A stretch of 64,000 nucleotides of DNA from Austropuccinia psidii (taxonomy: Eukaryota; Basidiomycota; Pucciniomycetes; Pucciniales; Sphaerophragmiaceae), in NCBI GenBank assembly GCA_023105745.1, contig JALGQZ010000001.1:69725991-69789990 (forward strand). Direction: 5' to 3'. Shown in pieces: positions 1-10,844 of this stretch. The translations under genes and the position numbers were made by a program. A model generated the notes under the pieces. It did not search any database and was not told the DNA's origin. It saw only the letters and a list, made by a program, of their open reading frames with translations. Positions within the stretch are counted from its first letter, which is position 1, and each line of letters starts with the position of its first letter.

Positions 1-1690
1 AGATGACTAGAGAACAAGCTCAGTGAATGGGACTTTATCACTGATTTAAATTTCTAAAAGACTTTCACAGGGAAAAGATCTAGTAGGGCTGGTGTGGCTA
101 CATATTAATAAGTATATATGTAATTTACTGAATAAGAGTTTCTTCTCATCAGAGTCTTTTAACCCCACTGTACCTCTTAGGTTGGAATTTGAATGATGCT
201 TTGTATTAGACTTTGGTGATGCCTGGGTGGATAAGCATGATCTTGGCTCAAATGAAGAGGTCAAATTGACTGTACCTAAACTTAAAACCAGGATTGAACC
301 ATTTTGGATTAGCTTTGTTTCAAATAGATTTTACTGTAATTTTAGAAAGTGATTTATTAATTTGATAATTTTGGCTACCCATCCTACTCCCCGGATGCCT
401 CAGTATGAAGGTAAATAATATAGAGCTTTGTACAGAGGCATGCTTCCATACAAAGTCAAAGGTACTATGACATGAAACAAACTGAGTCAGGAAGTTGTGC
501 CCTCATATACCAAACACAGGGGAAGTTGTTCCCACACTTAAAACACACAGGGGCATTGTGGGAAGTGGATATTTTCACCTGCAGCTCAGAATAGGCCAAA
601 TCACACTGCTTCTTTCAAAAGGACTAGCAGGATCAGGCATCCAAAGAAGAGTGCATGTTCCACTTGTGCTTACTTGCGATATTCCAGTTGTTTGATTTGA
701 AACTCATTGAATGGGTGCATGAATATATCAAATTCAATAATACAGTATCCACCAAGTTATTTGGGAATGCCAATTAACAAAAGTCTCATGTAATATTTCG
801 TTTTTTAGTGGGTTATAAAAAACATTGTTCAACCAAAAACAAACTTAAGTGAAATTCATAATCCAAACAGAAGTTACTAATCTTCTGGTTTAATTTCATT
901 TTCCTGCACAAGCATGTCATTCACAAAGAAAGAAAAGGAGGGTAAAAGGGAACTTGCAGGGAAACGTCAGGGGGAGGAAGGAAAGTGTTAGTTGCTCAGT
1001 TATTTTAAAGGTATATATAGATATATCCATGGGCGGGAAATCATGTGGAACCCTCATTGGGCCTCATGGAGGAACATTTGCTTTAGTTGGTTTAGATTGA
1101 GACAATGACATGTGGCCTCCAACAGGGGAGTAATGGATATGTTCCAAATAAAGCTCATTAGGAATTGAGAACCATCCTGGATTCAAAAGGGAGTCAGCAG
1201 TATCTTATATCTTCTCTGCCCCAACACCAAGTGCTCCCTCAACCCCTTGGGAATAGTGGCACATTCCAAAATAAAAATGAGGCCAAAACCACCTGAAGGA
1301 ATAAGTTTTTTCCTTGAATCAACCAACAGCGCACATATGACCCCCAGTTAAATTTGGATTATTGTGGATTTCACTCAGATCAAACTCATTCACTTTGGCC
1401 ACATTGCAATTTTATCTTTGGCCGGATTACTCAGTTCCCTTGTCAAATTCAGACCATTCACAGCGATGAGTGAGGTTGAGGTCAATCAATAGGATGAATT
1501 ATCACAATTCCTATTTTTCAAAAGAAAATTCACAGACCCAATTGCAAAAAATGGGGAATTACTGGAGGGATTAATGTTCACTATTGGGTGACACAAATGC
1601 AGCATGAAGAACGAACAATTTGGTATTTACGGAAGTCTTGGGAAAACTGAACATGCAAAAGAAGACTAGCAAAACCAAGGTGCAAACATT
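1..1690. other. AT-rich sequence, no gene recognised
   Basis: I see no recognisable domain, LTR end or splice-defined gene here. Short open frames on both strands have no coding character. CpG is rare, as in most of the window, which suggests old, decayed or methylated DNA rather than an active gene. A TATA-like stretch at 1011-1027 has no associated reading frame. Confidence 0.5.
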
Positions 1691-1693
1691 AGC

Positions 1694-2002
1694 TTGGTGG
1701 GTTGCATCCTAGGTCGATTGTTACAATATGTTGGGGATAAATTATTTCAAACGATGAAAACTTGCGACAAGTCATTGGGGGTCCCCTCTTTTGATCAAGT
1801 CAACTATGAAGCTGCAAATCCCATGAATCAGGGAGATTTTGAGTTTGCTTCTTCTCTCACTTTCACCATGAGCAGATTCAAAAAATCACCTCATTGTGAT
1901 AAGGATGCCTTGTTGTATGCTTTTAGAGGGTGGTTTCAAGCTGATCAGAAGACTGGTCTAATTCACAAAGATGCATCAAAGTGTTGTAATGGGGGAAAGT
2001 GA
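1694..2002 (+). CDS. ORF remnant of unknown function
   Basis: A frame of about 100 codons runs to a TGA at 2000-2002. The frame opens on TTG; the first in-frame ATG is at 1754, so a free-standing protein would be about 82 aa. The C-terminal half looks protein-like, with RGWFQADQKTG followed by a Cys pair in KCCNGG. I do not recognise the family. Neighbouring sequence gives no promoter or obvious intron signals. It is more likely an exon or remnant of a decayed gene or transposon than a working gene. Confidence 0.2.
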   Translation: MVGCILGRLLQYVGDKLFQTMKTCDKSLGVPSFDQVNYEAANPMNQGDFEFASSLTFTMSRFKKSPHCDKDALLYAFRGWFQADQKTGLIHKDASKCCNGGK

Positions 2003-2589
2003 TTTTCCCAAATGACCATTTTTGAATTTATCTATCCAAATTTCATGGGCTCATTTGGGTAGTGTGGGTTAGTAGTACATTCTTGCATTATACTGATCCA
2101 GAACAGGAAAATGAAAGCATGACCCTAGTGGGGTTGTAAACTCAGTGCACAAGGAGGTTAGCAAAAAAAATGTGGTGGAAAAGCCACAGCTATTATGAAA
2201 TTGGCAAGGGAGAAGGCTATTAGATCAGGGTTAGTAATAAAATTTTATCCCAATTAAAAGAATGAGGGAATTTGGATGCTTTTGGGAATTAGAGGGTGAT
2301 TGGAAAATAATGGTATGGTAATGGGGAGTAAAATATGCACCAGCAGGATTGAATGGTTTGGAATTTGGGATATATGGTGTCTCAAATGAAAAAGGGGTGT
2401 AATGGCTCATTTACGGTGACATGCCACCTTACATAGTCATATACTAAGGCTATAACCGCTATTCTAACTTGTTTTCAATAATGGGACCAGCTGGTCATCC
2501 CCAAAATGGGAATTAGCTTCCATTATGCTTGTATGCCTCATTGTGAAACAACAGGGCATAGAGATCCTGCAGGGGGTTGGGGTCATTAG
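2003..2589. other. Non-coding; start of duplicated block near 2475
   Basis: No gene is visible. From about 2475 the sequence becomes homologous to 24510-24620 (shared words GACCAGCTGGTCATCC and TCCAGCTGGTCATCCC), marking the edge of a repeated block that also carries the 40-bp minisatellite. Confidence 0.45.
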
Positions 2590-2876
2590 CTTTTCCAGGT
2601 TCCCAGCCATGCACACACAAATCCTTATGCATGTGTAGTATACCTACACATCACACTCAATTTGTTACACTTTTCCAGGATCCTGACCCTTCACACACAA
2701 ATCCTTATGCTTGTCTAGGCTCCCAACACTTCACACATGATTTCTTATGCTTTTCCAGGCTCCCAATGCTTCAAACCCAATTCCTTTCACTTGTCCAGGT
2801 TCCCACCCCTTCAGATGCAAATCCTTATGCTGGTCCAGGTTCCCAATGCTTCACACGCAAATCCTTACTCATGTAA
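2590..2876 (+). repeat. 40-bp tandem minisatellite next to gene-family copy A
   Basis: The word ATCCTTATGC, or close variants, recurs at 2621, 2661, 2701, 2741, 2781, 2821 and 2861, a period of exactly 40 bp. Between these words lie CTTGTCCAGG, TTCCCAA and TTCACAC. The same unit occurs at 24660-24800 and 34560-34760. All arrays sit next to, or are separated by an insertion from, members of the zinc-cluster-like gene family, so the array probably belongs to that gene's downstream sequence. A 99-codon frame through the array (2577-2876) is a by-product of the periodicity. Confidence 0.8.
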
Positions 2877-2880
2877 GATT

Positions 2881-3245
2881 AATTGTGTAAGACCTTAGGA
2901 CAGGAAATGACTCACAAAACTCAGGTGGATTACTAACATGCAGGGAACACCAGGTTTCTAATGGTTAAGATCTCAAACAGTATAGAACCATGGATGCAGA
3001 AGATGTAGAAGGCATTAATGATTACTATTTGCCCATTTTCTGCAAAAGGGGTTCATAAAAAGAAATACTTACTCCAACATTAGGTGGGGCTCTCAAAAAA
3101 GAGGTGATTTGCACTGTTGAGGAAATCAGAAAATGTAACCAAAACAAAGAATGTAACATAAAATGAAAAATTCTTTTGTTTATTACAACTAACTTGTTCA
3201 AATGAGTGTATTACAAAAGGAAATAAGTGAAAACATTGCAAAAAG
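2881..3245. other. Downstream flank of gene-family copy A (duplicated)
   Basis: This stretch aligns with 34814-35200 through shared segments such as GGTGGATT, CCAGGTTT, AAGATCTCA and CAGAACCATGGA. It connects the 40-bp array to the 3' end of the minus-strand gene-family copy in both places. It probably represents 3' untranslated or downstream sequence of that family. No separate gene is seen. Confidence 0.5.
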
Positions 3246-3259
3246 GTTTTTTTGATTTT

Positions 3260-4005
3260 TTATTGTTCTACAAACTTAGAAACTATCCCAGTAATGTCCT
3301 TCTTTGGATAAGCCTCCAATGCATGGCCAAGGAGGGAGTTTAGTTCCCCCCAAAATTGCCAGTGCATCTCATTATGATGAGTTGCATCTACAAAGAGAAT
3401 CATGTGGAGCAATTGGCAATGCTCCAACAAGATTTGGTTGATTGATTTGCAGACAATTTCTTGAGGAATCATGAGAGTTGGTTGCAAGTCAGTGAATTAC
3501 TGCAGAGCCTCATAGTGGGAATGAGGTGAGCTTTGTTCTGGAAGGAGGAGGAAGCAGGAGGTATCTCTGGGGAAGGCACTGGGGGGGAGAGGGATACTGA
3601 GGGGCATATCATTGATGATGATTACTGAGCAGGGTGTGGCTGGATGAGCTGGAGATGGTCAAAGGAGGGGTAAGGGAAGGTTGGTAACAGGAAAAAAGTT
3701 GAAATTGGTACTTACCAAAAGGATCCTACATTTATTGTGTCAGAGCCACCTCAGGTTCAGGCTCAAGATTTGAATTGTTCTCATGTGATGGTAATTGAGA
3801 ATCTGAGGGTTTACTTGGGCCTGGAATAGGTGGTTCATCATGTTTGGAGGGTTCTACAAATGGAGGCAGAATCAGTTCACTTGATTTGAAAGTTAAAATG
3901 AGAAATGGAATAGCTTTCTGCTTACCATAAAATAAGTCATCTGACCATTGAATGCCACTCAGGCCTAGAGTGGGTTTCTGTGGAGTTTGCTTGCAAGGAA
4001 TAGGG
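3260..4005 (-). pseudogene. Rust gene-family copy A, 5' part cut off by LTR insertion
   Basis: Two coding blocks on the minus strand belong to one gene. The upstream block (4005 to 3716) encodes a Pro/Ser-rich acidic region (PCKQTPQKPT, EPEPEVALTQ). A conserved 67-nt intron (3715 to 3649, donor GTAAGT, acceptor CCAG) follows. The downstream block ends at TAA 3262-3260 and encodes a helical C-terminal region with NQILLEHCQLL, FVDATHHNEMHW and SKFVEQ. Copy B at 35210-36428 shows the same order and the same 67-nt intron. The 5' part, including the CxxC start of copy B, is missing because an LTR begins at 4006. The frame is also disturbed between intron and C-terminus. I know this as a repeated rust family of unknown function. 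Confidence 0.6.
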
Positions 4006-4216
4006 CATGGTATTCCATACCATTTATACCAGTTCAAAGCTTACCAAATATGAGAATAAAAAATGCAGAATAATTCAGGGGTAAGAAATTGAAAATTCAG
4101 AAAGACTCTGGAGAAAGGAATAAAATTGTGAAATTTTGGAGAAGAAAAAGGAATAACAACTCAGAATAGCTGCAGACATGGAAAGAAGATTTAGGAATTA
4201 TGGAAGGAATCAGGGA

Positions 4217-4470
4217 ATAACTCCACAGATATAAAATAGGAATTATTTAATAACTCCAGAAATGAAAATAGGAATTAGGGAATAAGTCCAGAGGTAAAAC
4301 TAGGAGTTAGGGAATACCTCAGGAAAACAATTGAGGAATAGCTCCCAAGAAGGAAATGAAAATGCAGAATAACTCTGGAAATGGAAATAGAAAACTGGGA
4401 ATAACTCTTGAGATTGAAATACGAATTAGGGAATAACTCCAGAGGTGAAAATAGCAATTAGGAAAGAACT
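4217..4470 (+). repeat. 32-bp tandem array inside LTR-A copy 1
   Basis: The word GGAATAACTCCAGA and its variants recur at 4217, 4249, 4281, 4312 and on to about 4431 with a 31-32 bp period; units contain GAAAATAGGAATTAGG. The array is purine-rich on the plus strand. It lies in the first part of the LTR. The equivalent array is not obvious in the other LTR-A copies, so it is probably a copy-specific expansion. Confidence 0.7.
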
Positions 4471-4679
4471 CTCAAGAAGGAAAGCAAATTTCAGCACTCT
4501 GGAACTTGATAAGTCCAGCTATAAAGTCCTAGGGAATAATCAAGAAGATCAAAGTCTCAACCAGAAGAATTGCAATGGTAATAGAAAATACCAATTCCCC
4601 CACCTTTTCCAAATCTAATGGCAGTGCACTCAAGAACAAAAAACTGTACTTTACCCACTTTCTCCACTTCCAAGAAAAA

Positions 4680-5260
4680 TATCACCAGCTAGATTCTCTC
4701 AAGAATATCATATGACTAGAAGAAATTTTAATTGTTAGAAGCTGTATTTTCTTCAATTTTTTTGGCAAAAAGAACATTTCACCAGCCACATTATCTCAAT
4801 GACATCACATGATTTTGATATGAAAAAATTATCACCAGCCAAATTATCTCAATTAAATCACATGATTTTGATATGAAAAAAAATCACCAGCAGAATTCTC
4901 TCAGAAAAAACATAGCAAAGTCACTAAAAACAGGATTGTCACCAGCTAAATTCTCTCAAAGATATCATATTATTAGAAGAAATTTCAATTTTCAGAACCT
5001 GTATTTTCTCCACTTTTTTGGAAAAAAGAAAATCTCACCAGCCAAATTATCTCAATAACATCACATGATTTTGACAAGAAAAAACTCTCACCAGCCAAAT
5101 TATCTCAATTAAATCACATGATTTTTATAAGAAAAAAACTCTCACCAGCCAAATTATCTCAATGACATCACATAATTTTGATAAGAAAAAACACCACCAG
5201 CAAAATTCTCTCAGTAAACACATAAAAAAGACACCAAAACTACAGGTCTCACCAGCTAAA
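4680..5260 (+). repeat. About 50-bp tandem array CACCAGCCAAATTATCTCAA inside LTR-A copy 1
   Basis: Units consist of CACCAGCCAAATTATCTCAA, then ACATCACATGATTTTGAT, then AAGAAAAA, repeated roughly every 50 bp. The same unit builds the much larger 380-bp higher-order array at 17982-19800 in the nested LTR-A copy. It is therefore an inherited component of this LTR family that expands in some copies. Confidence 0.75.
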
Positions 5261-5917
5261 ACATCTCAACTATTATTTCTCTAAGTCCCCTGTTTTGAGA
5301 AGCTCTATGGAGGGCCAAAAGGTTAAAATATAGGTCTTCTCTCCCTCATTTTCCAAAAAATCATAGAAATGTTCCCATGATTGAGGATCAAACCCATCTC
5401 TGAACTAGAAGGATATCTAGAGTAGTAGTAGTTTAACCATCATGACAAGCTCAGTAGCCTTTCTCAGAAGCATTTTAGTAGTGATATAAAAGTATTATAA
5501 AAAAGACTTATTGAAGAATATTAATAATTATTAAATTCCATAGTCTTATCATTAGTATTTATACCAAAAATAATCATCATAATCACAAAAAATAAAAAAT
5601 AAAAAAATCTTTATTAGTCTTATTAACATAAAATCAAGTAGTAATATTTATTTGATTATAGTGTTACATAAGTGTTTTGGCTACAAGTTATTGATATGTC
5701 TGATTTAGAGACTACTGATAAGGCTTCTCTATGTGTTAAAACCACAAATCTTATTTTCTTTTTGTGATTATCTGTAGGCTTACTATTCAGTATTATTTAC
5801 AGGGGAATTAGAAACCATGGTTATTGGACAATTCTGAAATTCAAAACAGATTTACCAAACATTTCCCCCTTGAGTTACTGCCTTATTTCATCCCACACCA
5901 AGAGGAGTTCCCACATT

Positions 5918-5935
5918 TGGTGTCCCAAAATTGGC
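5918..5935 (+). promoter_or_regulatory. Primer binding site of the LTR-A element
   Basis: TGGTGTCCCAAAATTGGC begins two bases after the LTR end CCCACA. Starting with TGG (complement of a tRNA CCA tail) right behind a TG...CA LTR is the usual layout of a minus-strand primer site. It differs from the TGGGGGCC site used by gypsy elements 1, 2 and 3, so the LTR-A element would use another tRNA. Which tRNA was not determined. Confidence 0.6.
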
Positions 5936-6118
5936 ATACAGCTTCAACCATCAACAATCAGTCAATTATCAATAAAATAACCTGAAAATTAAATCCGTAA
6001 AAATCCCTTTACCAATAAGGAAAGCTCAAAAGCCTAGAAATTCAATCTGGAATCAGAGAACCAAAAACATTCTAAATCATCATTGCCATTAAGTTCTTCA
6101 AAAAAATAATTTCATTGT

Positions 6119-6588
6119 TATTATCCAAAAAGAGGAGAAACACAACCTGTACAAGCATCAACTACAGATTATAGTGTACCAGTTGGTACACCCAGAACCA
6201 AGAAGAAAGATCAGAAGATAGTTACAGATTATTTTCAAAAATTACCCAAGGAAATGTTTGAAATTAAAAAGACAAGTGAACAGAAGAAAATAAAAAATGA
6301 AGTCATAAATATGGATTCAGGATCATCATCAAGAATACCTTATAATCCTGATGAATCCAAAGAAGAAATTATAAATGAAGAGACCATGCAAGGACAAGAA
6401 GATAATTCTGATGTAGAAAGACTTCATCAAAGGATGTTGGAAATTCAACAAGAATTAATTGAACTCCTTAAAAAAGAAGAAAAAAGAAAAGAGTCAAGTT
6501 TTACTGCAGAAAACAGCCCAATGGAAGAAAATACAACCATGCCTAGAATTTTCAGACAAGAAGGATACCAATAACCATTTTGAAGGCC
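6119..6588 (+). pseudogene. LTR-A element Gag, N-terminal part
   Basis: A plus-strand frame runs from about 6119 and includes an ATG at 6254. It encodes a polar segment with KKKDQKIVTDYFQK, then a coiled-coil-like stretch (VERLHQRMLEIQQELIELLKK) rich in Glu and Lys, ending at TAA 6572-6574. Element 1 is inserted five bases downstream of this piece. The continuation is at 16237-17290. Order of parts and context (behind an LTR and primer site) support a Gag N-terminus. The stop codon shows the copy is dead. Confidence 0.55.
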
Positions 6589-6593
6589 CATGG

Positions 6594-8010
6594 TGTCAGG
6601 CTGATTCTATATTGAAGTAGTAATAATAGTATTTACAACTAGAATTATGACTGTGACACGTAGAAAATTGATTTAAAGATGATTTATAATATAATTAAGG
6701 GGTTCTACTATTGGATAATAGTGGTTGTGAGCGCTACTGAGAACCCAGGGTGCAATCTTACCAGTTGGGTTACTATAATAAGAGTTACAATAATTAAATA
6801 TATAATTATACCTGTTTATTACCCAAGAGTAAAACTGTTTTTGACAGTTTACTATGTAGGGTATTCAAGAGAAGGATGAGGAGACAATTCTGGCTGTGAA
6901 AAGCCTCCTTTTTATCCTGAAATGGGGTGGAAAGGGTGCTAGACCCTTCCACGTAGAGGAAGTGAAGATTTTTTCACTTTCTAGTACTGGCTTGTGGTTT
7001 GCAAACAGCCTGTATAGCCTGTATTGGGCTCAGATGTGGTTTGAGAACCACATCTGGGCGGTTTTCACCAATACAGGGTGAATATTTTCATCTGGGGACC
7101 TCACAGCCTGATTCTGACGTGTATGACGCATAGAATGCTGTACAGAAACTGTATGGGACCCCAGTATTGACTGACATATGAGGTATTGAAGTAAAAATAT
7201 GCTTCTTTGTCTATTTGACACCTCATATTCATGATTATGGGATATTATCCCATGGTAAGGCTGTATATGACAGCAGGTGGGATTTTAACCTTAAAACAGC
7301 CATAACTTTGTCAATTCTTGAGATATCAACGCCAAACTTGGTTCAGTGTGTAGACCTGTATGTGCTCTACACAATGGTACGTCATTTGATATGGGTATCA
7401 TTAAATATGGCAAAGTTATCCCATGTACAAGACTTTTGTACATTTGCGTGTTTTAGGCAAAAAGCTGTATTGAGCTTCTTTTCCCCATAACTTCTGCAGT
7501 AGATGAGATATGAGGAAATGGATGACACCATCAGATAGCCCTGATTGTGCTCTTTCCAAAAAGACCCCACTTCAGGTATCCCACACTAAAACTGTAGAAG
7601 CTAGATGAGAGGTGAATGTTTTGTTCACCCTTATTTGGCCTGAAATTGACCATAACTCCAGTAATATTGGTGCTAGCTCAGTTTGGCTGGTACCATTGGA
7701 TAGCACTGGCTTAGAGCTTCATTTTGAGTACCCATCTGATGGGGTTAAGCCTCTCCTTCTAGATTTTAGATGAGAGGTGAAAATTAAGGTTTATGCTCAG
7801 CAATAACTTTGAGCAGGAATAACCTTGTTATTTCTAGTCCTATGGTGATGGGACTTATATTTTCAGGAAGAGGTGAGTTTCCTCTTTTGTTTGATACCTT
7901 TTGAGCTGATTTGGCTCAGTTCCATGTTTTGGTGGTATCTTGGCTATACCATTGGTTTACGGTATTCTGGCTGTCATGCTTGTGCTCTGATTTTGAGTCA
8001 CAGGCTGACA
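6594..8010 (-). repeat. 3' LTR of gypsy element 1
   Basis: 1417 bp, TGTCAGGCTGATTC to GAGTCACAGGCTGACA on the plus strand. It is nearly identical to 14817-16231, with scattered substitutions, some of them CG against CA (GACACGTAG versus GACACATAG near 6655 and 14880). Several short open frames inside (for example 7030-7221 and 7215-7490) recur in all four LTRs of elements 1 and 2 and are not considered genes. Confidence 0.9.
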
Positions 8011-8026
8011 TACCCTCCCTCTAAAA
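8011..8026 (-). promoter_or_regulatory. Polypurine tract of gypsy element 1
   Basis: On the minus strand the sequence TTAGAGGGAGGGTA directly precedes the 3' LTR start TGTCAGCC. This is the expected position of the plus-strand primer for reverse transcription. Element 2 has the equivalent AGAGGGAGGTTATG before its 3' LTR. Confidence 0.65.
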
Positions 8027-8034
8027 AAGGCTCA

Positions 8035-8241
8035 TCATTGATGAGACTGTTCAGTCCTCCTAAAGGCTCTGAATCTCCTTAAATGAAGGTTCCCATCTGG
8101 TATGGCATCCTCTGCCAACCATTTGTCTTTATCTGCTGTCTGGGTCTTGAATCTGACTAGGTATTGTCTTTGATCCTTCCCATTGAGTCTGATCTTCCTG
8201 GCCCTGATGATCTTACTCACAGGTCCAGGGGAGTCCTCCAC
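8035..8241 (-). pseudogene. Element 1 polyprotein C-terminus, chromodomain-like
   Basis: 68 codons continue the integrase frame after a stop codon at 8242. The end contains QYLVRF, then [12 protein letters not shown], then LRRFRA. This arrangement of a short beta-rich segment followed by W...E and a helix resembles the chromodomain tail of chromoviral gypsy integrases, where it directs insertion to certain chromatin. The resemblance is by motif only. The same tail, in frame with integrase, is at the end of element 2 (about 32880-33079). Confidence 0.6.
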
Positions 8242-10812
8242 TTACACTATCTCTTGTGGTGTGGGGTTCTTTCTCCTGGAGGGGAATTTATCCTCCTCTG
8301 TCTGGAAGTATGGTTTGACCAAACTCACTGGAAAGACTGGATGTTTCCTTGAAAACTCCTCAGTGAGTTTGACTTCCACTGCATTTCTCCCTATCACCTT
8401 AATGATAGTAAAAGGTCCTACAAATGAGTCCCTCATCTTCTTAGGTCCTTTGAGATTGTTGAAGTTCAGTGTAGACACTAACACCTGGTCCCCTTCCTTG
8501 AAGTCAGGTTCCATATGTGATTTGTCCCACCTCTGCTTATTGTGTTCTTTTGCCTCAGCTATGCATTTGGCAGCTGTGTCACAGGCCCTCTCCCACATAT
8601 CATGGAAGTCTTTGGCTGTGGGGTGGATAGTCAGGAGATTTTTCTTCAAGTGATCCACAGGCAACAGGGGGTTCCACCCTTTCTCCACCAGTGCAGGTGT
8701 TTTACCTGTGGTGGAGTGCTGGCTTGTATTATAAGCCAGTTGGACTGCTGGTAAGACGGTAACCCAATCATGGGTATATCCCTCATGGTCCTTGTATTCC
8801 ATGCCATAGGCACAGAATCTTCTGAGGATTTCCTCCATTGTTTGGATCATCTTTTCAGCTAGGCCATCTGTTTGTGGATGGTAAGCTGTGGAAAAAGCAA
8901 GTTTGGTACCAAGCATGTCATATAAGTTAGTCCAAAATTCAGATGTGAATTTTGGGTCCCTATCACTAATTATGATCTTAAGGACTCCACAGGTAGATAT
9001 GATGTTGTTCCAAAACAACAGAGCAGTATCCATGGCTGTGTCTTCTTTATGGCATGGTAGACACCTCATGCTCTTGCTGAACCTATCAACTATGATAAAA
9101 CAGGCATTATAGTTTTCTTTGCCTCCTGGGACAAGTCCTGTAGCCCAGTCCATGTTGATGGTTTCCCATGGGTGCTTGGGTTCTTCTATGTGTTGAAGTA
9201 ACCCATACTTCTTCCCATGTTTCCTATTTTCCTTTTGGCATCTTTCACAAGTGTTGATGTATTCACTCAACTCTTGTTCCCACTTGGGCCACCAAGCTGT
9301 GCTTGCTACCCTCTCTTTGGTCCTGTCTTCACTCATGTGTCCCATATAGGGGCAGTCATGGCATTCTTGTAGGATCAATGAGATGTGGTCTTTGTCTACC
9401 ACTGTGAGTGCACTTGTGTGCTTTTCTCTGTGGTAGAGAAGGCCATCTATAAGAAAAAACTTATTGTCCTTATAGGCCCTCAACCAAGGTTCTTCCAGCT
9501 GGGTTTCCAGTTCTGGACTCCTGTACTTTTGTTGAAGGAGTTGGAGTAGTATGCTACACTGTTTGTGTTTGGAATGAGACTTCTGTACTGCACTGAAGAA
9601 TTCATTGTGCAGTTCTGAGGAACTTATTCCCAGTATGGGAGTTTCTGTCACTTCTGAGTCAGTGTTTCCACTGTCAAGGGTACCACTTTCTGGTGCCCAT
9701 TCAGATAATCTGAAGTTTTTTCTCCTATCTATTTCCATGAAATGGATAGGGATTTTTGCTGCAACTTCTGGGTCATAAGCTGGATTGCTTTTGACATTGT
9801 CAAGTGGCCATCTGCTGAGGCCATCTGCATTGGTATGGCTTTTACCTTCCTTGTATATGATGGTCATGTTCCCCCTATACTCCTGGATGGCTATTTTCCA
9901 TCTCAGCATGTGTCTATTTGTAGTCTTCATGTTTAGTAAAGACTTCAAGGCTGTGCAGTCTGTGTAGACTTCAAAGACTGCACCCTCCAAATAAGAATGG
10001 AGTTTTTCTAGAGCCCAGACTAGACATAGACATTCAGTCTGGGTGGCCCCATACCTGGCTTCTGAATCTTTCAGCTGCCTTGAGATGTAGCAAATTACTC
10101 CTTCTCTTGGTTCACCATCCACAATTTGTCTTTGGTGAAGGGCTGCTCCTAGGCCTTGACTGCATGCTGCATCTATATATAACTTTAATGGTAGTTCAAA
10201 GTCAGGTAAGATGAGCACAGGTGCATTAGTGAGTTCATATTTGATCCTCTCATATGCATCCCTCCTTTCCTTGGTTATTTCAAAAACTACATCTTTTGAA
10301 CATAACTTGTATAAACTACTAGTTATGTATGCAAAATCCTTGTTATGGTTTCTATAGTAGCTAGCAAACCCAAGGAAAGATTGAATCTCCTTGATGCTCT
10401 TTGGTACTGGTTTTTGAAGTACTGCTGCTACTTTGTTCTGGTCAATTGGCAGACAAAGACCTGAGACTTTATGTCCTAGAGCTAGTAGCTCTTGTTGGCC
10501 AAAACTACACTTTTTCAGTGAAATTTTCAGATTAATGGGGATACATTTACCTAGGACTCTGTCTATGTATTGTACATGGTCTTCCCATGTCTCTGAGTAT
10601 ATAATGATATCGTCAATATATACTACCATCCAGCCTTCCATTATTTCTTCTTGAAATATGGTGTCCATCATCCTTTGGAAGTGGGCTGGTGTGTTCTTGA
10701 TGCCAAATGGCATCCTGGTGTACTCATATATACCCATATGGCATGTTATCCTGAGTAACTTCATGGAGTTTGGTCTAACTCCATTTTTGTGGAAACCTTT
10801 CATACAATCCAT
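8242..10812 (-). pseudogene. Element 1 Pol: reverse transcriptase, RNase H and integrase
   Basis: 856 codons without interruption. [18 protein letters not shown] near residue 34 and the catalytic YIDD at residues 65-68 (about 10620-10609). RNase [16 protein letters not shown], then [25 protein letters not shown] and [11 protein letters not shown] supply the acidic residues. Integrase: the HHCC zinc motif is present ([21 protein letters not shown]). The D,D-35-E residues lie in [14 protein letters not shown] and [13 protein letters not shown]. The N-terminal RT fingers are separated by a 16-bp deletion near 10840, and a stop at 8242 cuts off the C-terminal tail. The enzyme core itself looks complete. 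Confidence 0.9.
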
Positions 10813-10844
10813 TTTGGTTATATATCTGGCCTTGGCCAGTTTAT

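Larger units (their letters stand above)
4006..5915 (+). repeat. 5' LTR of an LTR-A retroelement (copy 1)
   Basis: The segment begins CATGGTATTCCATACC, a mutated form of the TGTGGTATTCC start seen in four other copies, and ends GGAGTTCCCACA. A primer-binding-site-like TGGTGTCCC follows two bases later. The left junction interrupts gene-family copy A: the sequence just before it (TTGCTTGCAAGGAATAGGG) matches 35916-35944 without the LTR. The LTR is 1910 bp and contains two internal tandem arrays. It opens a plus-strand element whose Gag lies at 6119-6588 and 16237-17290. Confidence 0.7.

Noticed and set aside
7030..7490. Open frames of 63 and 91 codons in the LTRs of elements 1 and 2 (also 15204-15712, 25634-25849, 33611-34083)
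   Set aside because: They sit inside LTRs and overlap each other on opposite strands; conservation only reflects LTR identity.
8183..8653. 156-codon plus-strand frame
   Set aside because: It is the antisense of the element 1 integrase region; the minus-strand protein is clearly the real one.
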